The notes: a model not told the origin generated them from the letters alone. DNA of 64,000 nt from Enoplosus armatus (GCF_043641665.1 NC_092196.1:20807192-20871191), one strand, 5' to 3'. Counted from the first letter of the stretch, positions 11,301-24,589 are shown. Translations and numbers: made by a program.

Positions 11301-13629
11301 AGAATCTGAATTGTCTGAATCTTCCACCAACCTGAGAGTGTCGAGACAACAGACCTCAAGTCAGGGACTGAAATAATGCTGGGTGATGGGTGTACGTTAC
11401 ACTATAGTATGTGACCATGCTGGTGGGGGTGTTTCAGTCAATTAACTCCAAACTGGTGAACTACTTCCAACTATTTTCCAGAGCACAACTGTGGTTTTGT
11501 GATTAACAAAGAACGTAACAAGTATTCCCATGTTGTAAAAAGCAGGTTCCACTTCAGACAGAAATGCAGAATGAGCTTTTCTCCATCAGCTGACATTTTG
11601 GTAACACTGTGCTTTCTTCAGAGCTTGAAGCTTGTTTTTCATTTCTTTATGGTCTAAGAACGGATTATATCACTTGAAACTACCCTTTCGTAACAGGCCC
11701 CGCTCACAACTGCATTTTCATGCAAAATACATTTGAAATTATGATTAGTACACTAACTGCTGTTTTTACACAAGCCTTTGGCCCACTGTATCTTTTCATG
11801 AGTCTGATAAAGCACTGAGCAAAACACACCACCCTGTGTTAAAAAAAGATTCTGGATCATATATCATACATGGGCTGAGTGTGCTGTCACTACCACCAAC
11901 ACATTATTTTTTCTGACTGCATGTTGATCTAGTTACCTGCACGTCTAGCTGTGCAGTACATGCTGTGGGCAAACACTGTAAATTAAATGTCCTTTTTTAA
12001 AGCCTTTTTTTTTTTACCATTGCTGGAAAATATTGACAATTATTTTTAGCCACATTGTCCAGCTCTGCTACTCTGCTATACTGAAATGAAAAAGAGCCAT
12101 TCATTTGATATGCACACCAACACTGAGGGTGTGTTTTGTGCTTGGCCTTCTCACGTATATTTCTGCTGCTGCAGCCTCTCCTTCTCCAGGCGTTCTTGCT
12201 CTCTCTTCTCCTTCTCTCTCTCCTTGCGGTCGGCGTGGAAGGATGATCCGTCCACATAGTCGCTGGAGATGCCAAAAGCAGCACGAAGACGGTCATTCTT
12301 CTGCTGGTTGGCTGCAGCCAGAGCATGAGTCTCGGTCACCCTGAAAGGAAACAAATCAAATAGCTCTGTATTACTGACACTGCGCAATATGAACCAATGA
12401 GATGTGCTGGGTACTTAATGTGGCACAGCACAACATTTGATATTGTTTGTGTTGCTGTTTCACCTTACAGAGTTTGATGATGACATTTCATGTTTTTCAA
12501 TTTATTGTGTTCTGGAATCAAAACATTTCATGCACGTATTCAAACAGGCTGGAATAGTAAATGGTGAGGGACCAATGCAAAATGAAACAGTGATAGATAG
12601 CCTCAATATTTACACCATATTTTCACCAAAGATGACTAACAATGCATTACGGTGAAGCCACAGTGACTGACTGAAAAGACAAGAGTATTTGTAATTTCGA
12701 CACTTTTTTTTTTTTAATAAATTGGAGCCACATGAATTCTTGTTGTTTGTTTGTGTTGCACTCACGCTGGTCTTTCATTGGTGGCGGGAGCCGGCTCCTG
12801 CTTCTCCTGTAACATCATACGGAAACTGTTCACCTTCTCCTCAATTTCCTCAGCTGAATACCTGCCCATCCAAACAGAGAAGAGTATTTAACACTGTACA
12901 GATTAAAAGCAACAATCTTGCCACTATTCTTATTTTACTCTCACTGTATCAAGCTAATAATTCAACAAGTACAATATCCAAAATGTGATGTGATGGTTAC
13001 AGCTTTAAAAAGAGAGAATATGCAGCTTTCCAAAGTTTTACACATAAATTTATTATACATTTCTAATAATGATTTAATAATAATTCAATAATTACATATT
13101 TACATTAGATTTGTTACTGTTTGTAATAACAAGCTAAGCAACCTGCAGACATCATTTTTAGCTCTGGTTCTTGTGATGGCCATTTGACAGACCAATCATT
13201 ATTGAAAAGCAATTAATTAATCAATAATAAAGATAGCTGATAGTTGTGGCCACAGGTTTAAGATATTATACAACTGTTTACAGCCTGAAATTCAATAATT
13301 GCTTTAAACTCTAAGCAAGAATCTACACAAATTCTAGTGTGATTACACACAGGAGGCTGGTGTAAATATACAGCGTCTTACCCTTGCTCCTCCATCATGT
13401 CCTGCAGCTCAGCACACTTGACCTCCAGCTGCCTCTTCCGTTGGTGCTCCAGGATGTCAGCATTGGGCTGCCTGTTGAGCTGACTCTCCAGCCTCTCCCG
13501 GTCCTTCTCATCCCGCTCGCCACCACGCTCATCCCGTGGCCGTTTGACCCGCAGGCTCGACAGGTTGCGCTGCACATAGCCATTGGTGCCGCTGCCCCTT
13601 GGAGTTGTCAGGCCAATTCCATTATACAT
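5388..13629 (-). CDS. srrm2: Serine/arginine repetitive matrix protein 2 (SRRM2/Cwc21 family)
   Basis: This is a nuclear-speckle scaffold and spliceosome component. Coding exons: 13629-13382, 12861-12766, 12340-12155, 11331-11248, 11159-11094, 11007-10972, 10646-10530, 10339-10201, 10011-7925, 7303-6611, 6468-6394, 6143-6036, 5442-5388. They total 3990 nt, or 1329 aa, in one frame. The N-terminus MYNGIGLTTPRGSGTNGYVQ and the helical block to about residue 105 are the cwf21 domain that binds the spliceosome core. Residues from about 115 (VTETH ... AAFGIS..YVDGSSF) match the conserved SRRM2 segment. Exon 10 (residues 325-1019) is almost entirely RS, RE and poly-Ser repeats, and exon 11 carries further long Ser runs. 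The C-terminal DSLRDSRSLSYSP (about 1286-1298) is diagnostic for SRRM2. Human SRRM2 is about 2750 aa, so this version is roughly half length, mainly in the RS region. A noncoding 5' exon lies at 14711 and upstream. Confidence 0.93.
7584..7650. repeat. AT-rich microsatellites in srrm2 intron 10
   Basis: An (ATA)n run at 7584-7606 is followed by an (AATA)n run at about 7634-7650. Both lie inside the intron between the two large RS exons. Nothing else is recognisable in this intron. Confidence 0.8.
9480..9900 (-). repeat. srrm2: Coding tandem repeat in srrm2 exon 10 (RRSRSR[D/E]xEKG units)
   Basis: About a dozen or more tandem copies of a 10-12 residue unit of the form RRSRSR[D/E]xEKG lie here. 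A 72-nt (24-aa) segment is present twice in tandem at about 9690-9835, with only one or two base changes between copies, which indicates recent unequal exchange. The reading frame stays open throughout. The array lies in the RS-rich, phosphorylatable region expected to mediate weak multivalent contacts in speckles. Confidence 0.85.
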
Positions 13630-14710
13630 GGCTCTGCAAAAAATGGGATTTAGGCACAATCACTCCTTAATATTGAAAATAAAAACTATGAATAAAAGAT
13701 AATGAAAAACAGCACTAATCAGTGTATGTTTCCAGTACATAACAATCCCATTTGATCAAATATTTTTCACCCTCGTCTTTCAGTAGTTGAAGAGTTCTTA
13801 CATATTTTACATGAAGCTTAGATGGTTGACTGTGTCTACAGAAAGGACCATAGGGAGGTTACTCTGAGGCCAGCATTTGATAATAATTATCCTTTTTTGC
13901 AGGATCTCCAGGATCTCACTTTACAACGAATCTCTCTACAGGCATATCTCCAAAATACAGAGAAGAAAAACGGATCAAGACTAGAACCCAATATCCTTAA
14001 CATTTATGTATTGTAACTTTTTAACTGAAAGGCTATCAGCGCAAGCTTCTCTTTTATCACTTTGCCATTTTAAGCATTTTAAAACATTGGGGGAGTTGGT
14101 ATTCTAAAATGGCTGACATAAATAAACTAGTAGTGAGTCAAGATCATTGCCCCGACTGCATTCGAAATCCTAAACTATATAAAAAGATGGCAGACTAAAC
14201 AGCAGATATAGTACTACAGTTTCATGGTATCACTGCTATCTGAACACCAACACAAACTACTACTAGTTAATTCGGCGGCATTTTGTTGACACAGTTTTAT
14301 GAGAAGTGTGGCCCGGATTTCACGCAACGTATCGTAGTTGCTGAAAGGCTTCTACACGTCTCTTGTCAGATCTAAAAATACATTGTGGTTCATATCTTGG
14401 GAATTTATTCCCGATAAAAAATCATTTTGACGCGCATTAACACGTGCGCCAGAATGGGCCTGTTGCTACGTTTGAATGTAAGACAGCACATTTATGATGA
14501 CTAAGGCTAAGACAAACCATCGAGTATTACAATAGGACTCACTAGATCAGGCTAACAGGGCTTAAACCGTCTGCTCTAATATTTAGTTTAATAAACAACA
14601 GGGTGAATGTAATGCTTTACTATTTCTTAAGGCCCAACCACACTTATGCGTGACGTTAGCGAACAATTCCAATCTAAGCTAGCTAGCTAGCTAACGTATT
14701 TGTTACGTAC

Positions 14711-14900
14711 CAGCGTTTTCTCCGGGAACGGAGAGAAAACTGTGTCGGAAGGAATTTGCCGATAAATAATATCCTGTAGAATCAGACGCTGAAACAGACC
14801 ATACAATAACGGCGTCTTCAGAACTGTGACAAATAAAGAAATATGGCTAATTAGCTATCAGCTAGCTGTTCTGATCTCCAACCAAAGGTGGAACGAGATG
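14711..14900 (-). other. srrm2: srrm2 5' noncoding exon and promoter-proximal region
   Basis: The minus strand has a clear donor (AACGCTG|GTACGT) at 14711/14710. The next exon opens at 13633, four bases before the srrm2 ATG, so this is the leader exon. Its 5' edge at about 14900 is my estimate from base composition and the CRE just upstream, not a mapped start site. Confidence 0.55.
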
Positions 14901-14909
14901 AAATACTAA

Positions 14910-14917
14910 TGACGTCA
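14910..14917. promoter_or_regulatory. Palindromic CRE (TGACGTCA) in the srrm2 promoter
   Basis: An exact 8-base TGACGTCA, the CREB/ATF consensus, lies about 200 bases upstream of the srrm2 leader donor. Position and exact match make a functional site plausible. No expression evidence is available here. Confidence 0.5.
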
Positions 14918-15274
14918 GACGTACGAGACGCACGTCTAAACTGCGATGCGTTCAGGTGTTGGGGGCAAGATTGTACAATATATGTTTAATAATGAAAGGT
15001 GAAATGATGTATAAATTATGCACCAGAAGTAATCTACATTTAATGAATAAAAAGCATGACGTCTTGGGTTTGAATATCTGAGTATGTGTAATTATCATAT
15101 AGCTCCAATTACATGTTTGATAACGCAGAATATATATGTGTGAGAATACAGATGTGTTATACAAGGTTGGATTATCAACTGAGCAAAGCAGGCAACTTGT
15201 GCAATTAGCCATTTTAAGTATTTCTTAATATTAAGGGTCTTTCTACTCTAAAATAAGTGACATTACAACCAGTA

Positions 15275-15293
15275 GTTAGGGTTAGGGTTAGGG
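15275..15293 (+). repeat. Short interstitial telomere-like (TTAGGG)3 repeat
   Basis: Three uninterrupted TTAGGG units plus one base lie in noncoding DNA. The length is far too small for a telomere end, so it is an interstitial trace. Confidence 0.7.
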
Positions 15294-16307
15294 TCAAGAT
15301 CATTGACCTTTGTGCATCATTCCTCTGTGTGGCAATTACTTTGTGGTAAATTGTTTTTTGTTTCTTTTTAACCTAATCTTGAGACCTTGTCTTGAGAGAG
15401 GCCTATGTAAAAATCGAGTTTTAATACTTACAATATTTCAGTTCATGTTGATATTATGCTGATATTTTTTATACATCTATTCCCTATTCCACAAAACTGA
15501 ACTAACTGTGTCACAGCAAACCTGGGACAGGATAGTATTCCAGTGTAGAAATACTGGTTGGTTTTGGCTCAACATTTGACCTCAGCACTCAGTGGTTGCT
15601 CCTACCCTGGTGTAATATTGTGTGTAAAAATATGTTTCCACCCCCTTTTTGTGGAAGAATATATTTTGTGTTTCCTGGGACAGTGTATATTTGCTAACAA
15701 TATCCCCTAAATAACACCCCAAATATGTTTTCTCTTCAATTAAGTCCAAGTGATTAGTGGAAAAACCCAGAGTAAACCCTGCTGAAGCCCGAGTTTAAGT
15801 TTGAGCTGTTTTGTGTCAGGTTGAACTCACTCAAGCATGTTGACTTGAAGTTAATTATGGACTGGGAGACCATTGATGTTTCCCAGTTGTCGCAAGTATA
15901 TTAGTACATTTTGTAATTATGTGTGCCATAAATTATACCAAACATGTTTGTTTCAGTTACTAAAAGTTGATGAGTTGATTGGAACAAAGTTTCAGCAGCT
16001 GCAGTCTTGAATTGTTTTTCAAGGTTCACCTTACGTTGATAAAGACTGCCCCTTTGTGGCAAAGAACAGAACTCCAATTCCATCTTCTTGATAAATATAA
16101 GTGGAAGGTTCAAGGATGATACTTACTGGTCAGCAGTTCAATGTGAACAAATTGTCCAGGGTGATTTATCACAATGGGCACCAGTTGAGAAATAGGCCAC
16201 AGTAAGGACTGCACACAGACATACAGTAGAGTACAGTTTAGTTGACTCCATTCAAGAACCAAATTTACTCAGGAAATGTGGGTTTCACATTCAGAGTTTT
16301 TTTTGGT

Positions 16308-16400
16308 CAGTAGTGGCCTAAAGGTTAGAGAAGCGGGCTTGTGACCGGAAGGTTGTCAATTCAATGCCTGGCAAGATAAATCTGGGTGGAGAAAGTGAAA
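16308..16400 (+). mobile_element. tRNA-derived SINE fragment
   Basis: The sequence TGGCCTAAAGG at 16314-16324 fits the RNA polymerase III A box. ATTCAATGC at 16359-16367 fits the B box with one mismatch. The GTGGCCTAAAGGTTAGAGAAG start followed by a GTGACCGGAAGGTTG segment is typical of abundant teleost tRNA-head SINEs. The body after the tRNA head is short, so the copy is truncated. Confidence 0.65.
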
Positions 16401-17143
16401 GGGGTCTTATACTACAATTAAGGCCAGGGGTCATACACTACCATTTTAAAGTCAACTAGAATATTAACTTCTGAATGCTTTTTTACTATTAATTACTAAT
16501 TAATTTACTTTCAGTAGCCTATTGCTGTAACACATTTGTTGCTGTTTACATTTATCACAACCATTTTCTTTGGTGAGATTTCCCAAGTAAAATAAACAAA
16601 CTACAACTGACAAGCTTTTATCTATCGTATTCTGATCAAAATAAAACAAAAGATGGAAAAGCTAGTAAAGTTTTCTAGTAACGTTTTCTAGCTCATGACA
16701 ATATATGTAAATATACTGAAAGTAAGTTAATCTTCAACAATCTAATTAAATCTTTCATGTATATTTGTCACAGAATAAATTCTACATCATGTAACATTGT
16801 ATATGACACGTTCCTGACCTTGTTTTTAATACAGTAACTATCACATTTTTATCAAGCTTCATTTCATTGTAGTTCATTGAAAAAGCAGCCCAAAAATATG
16901 TTAATGAACTATGTGTGACCAGGACTCGTACTTGACACAACGAATACAAAACTGCATTTCCCAGAATGCCATCGGCTGGTTTTGACGCAAATTTTGAGAT
17001 AAAGACATCCTGCTAGAATACGACGGTTAGTGACGCTGAAGCCAATATAGGAGGCGTGTGTGCCGCTGTTCTGCGGGGTCGTTTCCCTACAAATATACTG
17101 CGAATTTCACAATAGAAACCAAACCGACGCTGGTTCAGTAACG

Positions 17144-20100
17144 ATGGCTGAAGGAGATAACAAAAGTGCAAACATGCTAGTGAGTATTAACCAAATTTTC
17201 TTTGGTTAGTGAATTTGAAGGGTTCTGTGTGTTTTAACATCAACGTTAGCATAAACTGATGTTGCTAATCTGGTGGCGTTCACGCAACCGAACATGGCCC
17301 CTATTTGTACATTTGTTCAATTTCGCCAAGGTAGCGAGCAACCTAACTAACGTTAGCTCCCTTATCCGACCATCCGTCAGAGCGCTGCCGCTAGGTTGTG
17401 ACGGTGACAGCAGCTAACGTCAGCTAGCTAGCCAGCTAGCTTAATACGCCTTTACTCAGTTAGCCTCAGCAGAGTCGTTTCCCTTTGTAACCTTGCTAGC
17501 GGAGCTAACGCCTTTTCAGCTGTTGTAACGTTACCTAAGCATAGAAGCCTGGAATCGAGTTATGACATTTCCTCTCGACGTAGCTTGATGGTGTGTATGG
17601 TTAGCGCTGGCCATGTCCTTTTTCTTGCATGGAGGTTTATACTGCACAGTCATAGCAATAATGGAAAATACCGTTAGCGTTGCTTTGCTTATCGCTTAAG
17701 GCACACACACCCTAGCCTTCAGATTTAAATAAAATGTTATCATTCAAATTCAGAATACATGGCATTGTTTCAGACCTAACCAACTATTTTCCAAAAACAC
17801 CTATGACCGAAAAAATCCCGCACAGTTGGAAGTCTATCAGAATAAAATTCTTGTCAAGGTTTAAAATTAAATTAAATTTAGACAAAATTGTGCTTTGAAT
17901 TACTGATACTTTTGCAACAAGGTAAACGGATATTACATTGTCAGTTTTTTGAAGGGGTTTAAGATGAATACACGTGTTGAGTATAATGCTGGTTATCTAG
18001 AATAGATATGGCCATAGAATAAATCCACATTCACGCCCAAGCTGCATGCCCCCAACTTCTGAAGAGATGTCCCTGTTCACTCCCACGTTGTGCTGATAAA
18101 GACATTTTGTCACGTTTCAAGAACAGACTGATAAGTTATGTGGTTGTTGTGGTAATGTGGTGATTTTGTGTGCAGGCTCAGGAAACGGCCCAGCTGGAGG
18201 AGCAGCTGCAGGGCTGGGGTGAAGTGATCCTGGCCGGGGATCGCGTCGTGCGCTGGGAGAAACCTTGGTTCCCTGGAGCCCTGATAGGTGCCACCACCAT
18301 GCTCTTCCTGTGAGTCAATTTTACTGTGTGCTGCCTCAGGGTTACACTCAGCTGGGCACATAGTTGGCATAGCACACATTTCCTTCCTCTCAGCAGTGAG
18401 ATATCTGTAACAAGACGAAAGACAAGAAGTATCTACACTAACTGAGCTGCTCTACACTGGTTCAAATTCTCAGGTGGATGAAATTGTCTTAAAACACTCT
18501 GGTTCAAAGGTGATGTTAAGCTTTCCCACGTTTTTGAAACACAAAGCCTGAAGAAGGAAACAATGTAGATTATACCACATTATATTTTGTTAAATGAGCT
18601 TAGGTCATAATGTTCTTTTGTTTGTGGAGTAATTCTTGAATAACGTTGTAGGTGCAGAATCCAGCAAGTATACCTGGCTGCGGCCTACAGAACTGTTGAA
18701 TTTAATCCAATCCAAGACAATCGCATAGCAGGTCTGCCCAAACACCAATACTATTAGTAATTTATATAGCACTTTTCAAGAGACTCAAAAGGCACTTTCC
18801 ATAATATACTGATCTCTCAATCCCAACAAGCAACTATTGAAACCACTATAAGATAAGGGAAAGTGAACAACAGACATCTTAATTCATGCACAGATGATAC
18901 AGAATGCTCTTAGTTCCATTGTGAGCACTTGATATGAATCTGGTTCATAACCATGACTGACTGCTTTGTCTTCCTTCTCCAGGATGATTTACTACTTGGA
19001 CCCATCAGTGCTGACTGGTCTCTCCTGCTCCGTCATGCTGCTCTGCCTGGCTGACTACCTGGTACCCACCCTCGCACCCAGAGTCTTCGGCTCCAATAAG
19101 TGGTGAGAGCCAGAGGAATAAAGTCACTTTTGTGGGAAAAAGTTTAAAAAGGTTTTCCATTAGACCATAAAATCATGTTTATTGCCAACCTATAAAATAT
19201 GTTCTTCTGTTTTGGCGTTCAATGTCCTTTTCCCTATGTTTTGTTGAAGGGTTTCTGCTAGTCATGGAATTTCAAATGGAATTTTCTGTCAGGAGTAAAA
19301 CAGGCCATAAATCATGATTGAGCGAAAGGCACGTCGTCATCTACATCTTATTTTTCTGTATTCTAGCAGCTGCATCCAATCAAATCTTAGTGGATGTTTC
19401 CAGAACAAAAGCCTTGGTACAAGGACCGGGCATGCAAGATTTAGGCAGGTTTTTCTAGCCTAGGAAATGATGGATTAACACTGACATTTAGAGATGTGTA
19501 TTCCTGGAGATTCAGTGAATGTGTTTGTCTCGTGTTGTAATCCGAAAATATACCTGCTTAGTCTGGAGTAAGTGGGACATTATTTTCCTTTACTCCATTT
19601 TAACGTGATCTGCACGACATAGAAAGCAGACTGAAAATCAACAATAATGAACTATAAAGGGAGCACATAGAGGAAAAAGTTATGTAGTTCCAAATCAGAC
19701 TACAATAAAATGTAAATGAAGCTGTTCATTTGCATTCTTGTTGGTAGCAGGAGCCAAAGCCAATAATAGTGGTATTAAATTGGAACCAAATCATCAGTTG
19801 GAGACAGTCTGAATGTTGTTACCTGAAACCTGTCCTATAGGGTGTCCAACCAAAGCTTTGACATTACACAGTGCTTACCGAACAGCCCCTTGACTTAGCT
19901 GCGTGTATTTGATGGTGAGAACCAGACACCCAGGACAGGATAGAGTAACAGCCTGCGGTTGGCAGAGTGTGTTGTACGTCCTTCCTCCACCAGACTCCTT
20001 CAGCCTCAATATATAACCCTGCATCAGCAGAGCATGACCTGCACACTATTGCACTGCAGCACATTCCACCGGCTGAGGCAGCAGACACGCTGGGTCTGTT

Positions 20101-23100
20101 CAGCGAGGAGTAGCAGTGAGTGCGTTATTTAGAGAAACCGTTAAGTGAAGAGTTTTCAGGGTGCTTTTGAATTGCATGCTACCCTTCATATTCAGTGGTA
20201 TTGTTCTGAAGAGTGATCAAGATTCTTTGAGATTATGCTGTGTACCTCAGGCTGCTGCTTATTCACTGAGCCTGCAGCTATTAAAGTCTGGTCATGGTCC
20301 CCATTTGGCTCCCCGACAACAAGGATGGAAATAGGGAACGATGGCTAAGCAGAAAATGAAGGCCACTTTTCCCAGCTGCCCTCTTTCCCTCCTGCAGTCA
20401 ACACCATAACGTACAAATGCAGGATTCTTTCTGTCCCCTCATACCTGACTAGTGGTTATAGGGAAATAAGAGATTGCCACTTCTCAATCAGGTGTTCCTC
20501 TCAAGTGAAATACTGAAAAATGCCCAGAGCCCAAGTTGATGTCTCCAAATAGCCTGTTGAGCCAAAACCCAAAAATATCCTTTTCTATAACAAAAGATTA
20601 AGGACCAACAAATATTCACATTTAACAACTCTGTGACTCTTTGGACCTTTTTCTTAAATGATTTCTCCTTTTTTAATTAAAGAATTTCTTATCAAAATAA
20701 TTGCAGATTAATTTTCTGTCTATCTCCTAATCGACTTACACATGGTGAACAATTTGATGAAACCTGGTATTTATTTTCTTCATTTGGTCATGTTATAAAG
20801 AACATTAATGTAACAACACAAGCTCTACAGTCTACATGAATGAGGGAAGTTGTTGCAAATTTGTTTATGTGACAAACCACATTGAACTTATCTTCCTCGT
20901 GTTGAATATTCGTCTATCAAAGCATCCTTTTGGCCTTTGCTTCAACTGTTCTCAACCTTTGCTCGTGCACAGGACCACGGAGCAGCAACAGCGTTTCCAC
21001 GAGATCTGCGGTAACCTGGTGAAGACCCAGCGTCGGGTCGTTGGCTGGTGGAAGCGTCTGTGCGCCCTCAAGGAGGAGAAGCCCAAAATGGTAAATGAAA
21101 ATATAAAAGTTTAATCCTATTCTTCCCCACCCTCACATAAAGAAACTGAATCCGTCACTGAAAGTTGGCCGTTACATACTGTAGGCATCAGCCATAGAGC
21201 TGACTGCAGTAAATGGAGCCTTCCATTCCTTCTGTTTATTACAATGGTGAGCTTTCTCTGTGCTCCAGATAAAAATATCCTCAGCTGATTTGGCTTTGCT
21301 GCTCCACTTAGCAGACCTCAAAGTGGGTTACAGGCTGTGATAACCGGGTTTTTCACAGCATGCTTTAACACTATTAGACACACTGTTAAATCACATTCTT
21401 TAATTCAATGACGGCTTTGTTGGTTCAGCATATGTTCTGTTAATAAAAATGAAGAGTTATGTTGCAATACATCTGAAGAATGATCCTTTTAAACTCTTTA
21501 AGGTCTTCGTGCAGTCAGGATACAGTTTGTGTGTTTGAGTAGCTGAACTGCTCTGTGTTGTAATGTGACCTCCCTGCTCTCCTCAGTACTTTGCCTCAGT
21601 GATCAGCAGCTTGCTGGCAGTGGCCTGGATCGGACAGCAGGTGCACAACCTGTTCCTCACCTACTTGATTGGTGAGTATATTACAACATACAGTAATTGT
21701 GCTGTTTGAACAACTAATTTCCCATTTTTTAAAAATCCCCTTGTGTTGATAATCTAATTTTCTGGATTGGCATTTGTTCCATGAATTTTTATTTTGCCTG
21801 TTTAGACTTGATGCATTTCTTTTGTCTTTATATAATGATTGCACTACAGTGTGATTGTCAGTAAAGTGAGCAAACATCGGAACCATAACGCTGCCATTAT
21901 AACTTAAAATGCTGCTATTACAAGACATGATCATCAACCATTCTTTGTCCATGTGTTGATGGATTTTTTTTTAATTCTATTGCTCTTTAACACAAAATGC
22001 ACAGTTATTGAGGAAATCTGTGGTTTTGTTATATTTTGAAGTCAAAAGTCAGGAAATGCTTCTTGATCCTCTTTAGCTGCATTCACTGAATGTGTAGGTT
22101 TACCCTTGTAAATGTGGCTGCTGTGGTGTATGAGTGTATGACAGGTCTGACACTATTCACACGTGACAGAAACAGGAAGTAGTTCTCTGTCAGCAGTTGC
22201 AAATGTTGCTGCTTGTCATGAGTTTTTTTGTTTTTAATGCATTCAATGCCTTCAGAGGCAGCTGTTTTGCATGTTGTGACTCTGGAGTTGAAAATCTGCA
22301 GTACCTCTGCTGTGGAAAGGGATTTATTCCTCCCATCACATGAGCTCTGCCCGTCATTACGGCTTCCTGGAACTGTGACTCAGAAGTGCAGCATTAATGT
22401 AGATCAATACCTGGATCCCTGAGACAGTTACAGTAACAGTAGAATTAAATGAGGTATTTTCTTCCTTATTAATGACGTACATTGGGGAAGTTGTCTGTGC
22501 TGCAAATTGAGACCAAAATGGGAGGAAAATGCAGTGAAACTTGAGATGGACTCTTAGCTCTACTGTGAATTTTCAAATGAACAGAGGACAAACCTGTCAG
22601 CCTTGCAGAGGCACAGCGGTGCCTCAGGGAAAGCGACAGTTAGTGAATCAGCAGGTCTGCTGGCTGTGTGGGAGCCATCAGTTACATAAGCTGAGACATG
22701 TCAAGTATTCATCCGATGGGAAAACCATGTAGAAAGAAGAAATGACTTCAGTGGGCGCATGACTCTGAACAACAAAGTATTCTTTATTTTACTCTCAGAT
22801 CACGTTTCTCTTGAGGCTCACTTGGTTCACTAGCTGCTTTCATGTTTCTAGGACTTAATCCCACAATCCTATCAATACCTTCTGTATTAAAAAGTGCTGT
22901 CCGTTCACCATCCAACCTGTACTGAAAAAGATCATATACAGGCAGACATGAGGCTCGATGGTGCCTTCAGATGAGGTCAAGAGAACCAGTCACTGCTCAG
23001 TGAATTGATTGAGGGGTTTTCTGATAGTTCTGTATCCACTCTCTTCTTGTTCCTCAGAGTTGTGTTGGAATGTGAAACATCCTTTTGATTTAGAAACTGG

Positions 23101-23659
23101 AGTTCTGTTAATGGTTTGGCATCTTTTTCAGTTGTCTAGCAGCAGTATTTTCATGATAACCACTTGAACATCAAGCGTTTCATCTGCTGAGCTTCCTGCG
23201 TCAAAAACAAGAACTCACAAGTTTCTTTTGAAGTCAGCAATTTAGGGCTCCCACAGGTCTGTCTGCCAAATATAACTCTATTTAGCAGCCTTTCATACAA
23301 TATTTGGTAAACATCCAGACCCTAGAAGTCTGGATTCAAATCTCATTGGAACTATTTGCACTATGTGTTAAAGATGTGGTTGCTATCTTTCAAACTAATC
23401 CTATCAGTGTATTAACATGTACCTTTTATTGTGTAATCGCAGCACTGTAATAAAAATATTTTTTGGCCACGTGATTAGATGATATGAATAAAAGCTTAAC
23501 CTGTGGCACTCCTAAACTGTTAACTTTTTTTCTTCTGCAGTGAGTTTCCTGCTGCTGCTGCCCGGCCTGAACCAGCACGGCGTCATCACTAAATACGCAT
23601 CCATGGCCAAGAGGGAGATCAACAAACTGCTCAAACAGAAGGAGAAGAAGAACGAGTAG
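17144..23659 (+). CDS. arl6ip1: ADP-ribosylation factor-like 6 interacting protein 1
   Basis: This is a small ER membrane protein with reticulon-like hairpins that shapes tubular ER and binds ARL6. Exons: 17144-17179, 18176-18309, 18983-19102, 20973-21090, 21587-21671, 23541-23659. They total 612 nt, giving 203 aa, the same length as the human protein. Recognisable stretches are MAEGDNKSANML at the start, LEEQLQGWGEVIL, YYLDPSVLTGLSC, GSNKWTTEQQQRFHEIC, a WWKRL segment, VAWIGQQVHNL, and the end KREINKLLKQKEKKNE. Hydrophobic hairpin segments fall at about residues 42-90 and 130-175. The start is fixed by identity with other vertebrates. Intron 5 (21672-23540) is the longest. The 3' UTR runs to about 24585. 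Its tail faces the tail of the 207-aa gene on the other strand. Confidence 0.97.
17240..17540. promoter_or_regulatory. GCTAGC/GTTAGC/AACGTT word cluster in arl6ip1 intron 1
   Basis: Within about 300 bases just after exon 1 there are repeated words such as AACGTTAGC, CAGCTAGCTAGCC, GCTAACG and GTAACGTTAC. Similar clusters occur near 14650-14870, 28980-29330 and 2530-2760. The words are CpG-containing and partly palindromic. I do not know a factor for them. Confidence 0.4.
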
Positions 23660-24561
23660 ACGGAAGTGTGGAGGAGAATCTCTGAAAGATTAACCACAAC
23701 ACTGAAGGTGAAAGGAAGTTGTTTGAAGAAGAGAGAGGAGAGCAAAAAGTAAAAAAGAGCCTCCTGCTTCCTTGGTCTCTGCCACGGAGGAAGACACACT
23801 TTTTATTTTTATTTTCACACATTGGATAAGTTTCATTTCTCCCTCCCACCATTTGACATTTCAACCTCATCACCCACATGATTTGTTTTGGTTGTTTTTG
23901 AGTTGATCTGCCTTGCATGCAACTACCACGTGAAGTTTATCTGATATTGTCACACGTTCATACACAACACTGAAATGCTCAACAGCACACGCACTCCCCT
24001 GCCATGTGCACAAAGTTCCTTCTGTTTCTTAGTTTGATTGTGCTTCATTTTAAGATGTCAGTAATGCTTTTAAGCCATTCCCTCTACTTAGACAAAGTGA
24101 CTACTGAGAAGTATTTGTAGCATTACTGCATCATTTTAACTCTCATAGATTCCTCACAAATGTTTTTTTGTTTCAGGACATTTTTTGTCACATAAGAACA
24201 GGTCATGTAAATTTTACCATATGTGCTTATTCCGCTTTGGTTGTATTTAAAAATAGCGCTGAAAACAAAACTGGATTTAAAACAGAGCTCGTCGGGAGTG
24301 AAACTGTCTAGATACAAGCCTACTGCTGTACCGCTGCTAGCTGGACTCTGTGGTCTATTAGCTCTTTTATAAAACCCCACAGTGTGTTACTGGTGTGGGC
24401 GTCTGTGTAAATAGACCTATCCCAGACTCTATCCCTGTCAGTCATCCTTTTCTCTGTTATTTATCTGTGTTCTTTCCTCCTCAGTCTCATCGTGTCTGGT
24501 CTGATCACTGTCTCTCAACTCATTTCATTATTTGTCTTTATTGGAGATCTTTACAAAAATG

Positions 24562-24567
24562 AATAAA
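24562..24567 (+). terminator. arl6ip1: Polyadenylation signal of arl6ip1
   Basis: AATAAA lies about 900 bases after the arl6ip1 stop codon and is followed by a T/G-rich stretch, as expected for the cleavage region. Confidence 0.7.
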
Positions 24568-24589
24568 GTTTGATTTAAATGAATTTTCA

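Larger units (their letters stand above)
14920..17143. other. Head-to-head intergenic interval between srrm2 and arl6ip1
   Basis: The two genes diverge from this 2.2-kb interval. It is mostly AT-rich with no coding signal. It holds a three-unit telomere-like repeat at 15275-15293, a tRNA-derived SINE at about 16308-16400, and the arl6ip1 promoter and 5' UTR at about 16950-17143, which has a CCAAT motif near 17040 and raised CpG content. Confidence 0.6.

Noticed and set aside
15275..15293. Chromosome end
   Set aside because: Only three TTAGGG units occur, with genes on both sides.
16308..16400. tRNA gene
   Set aside because: The A and B boxes are present, but the sequence does not fold as an intact tRNA and continues as a SINE body.
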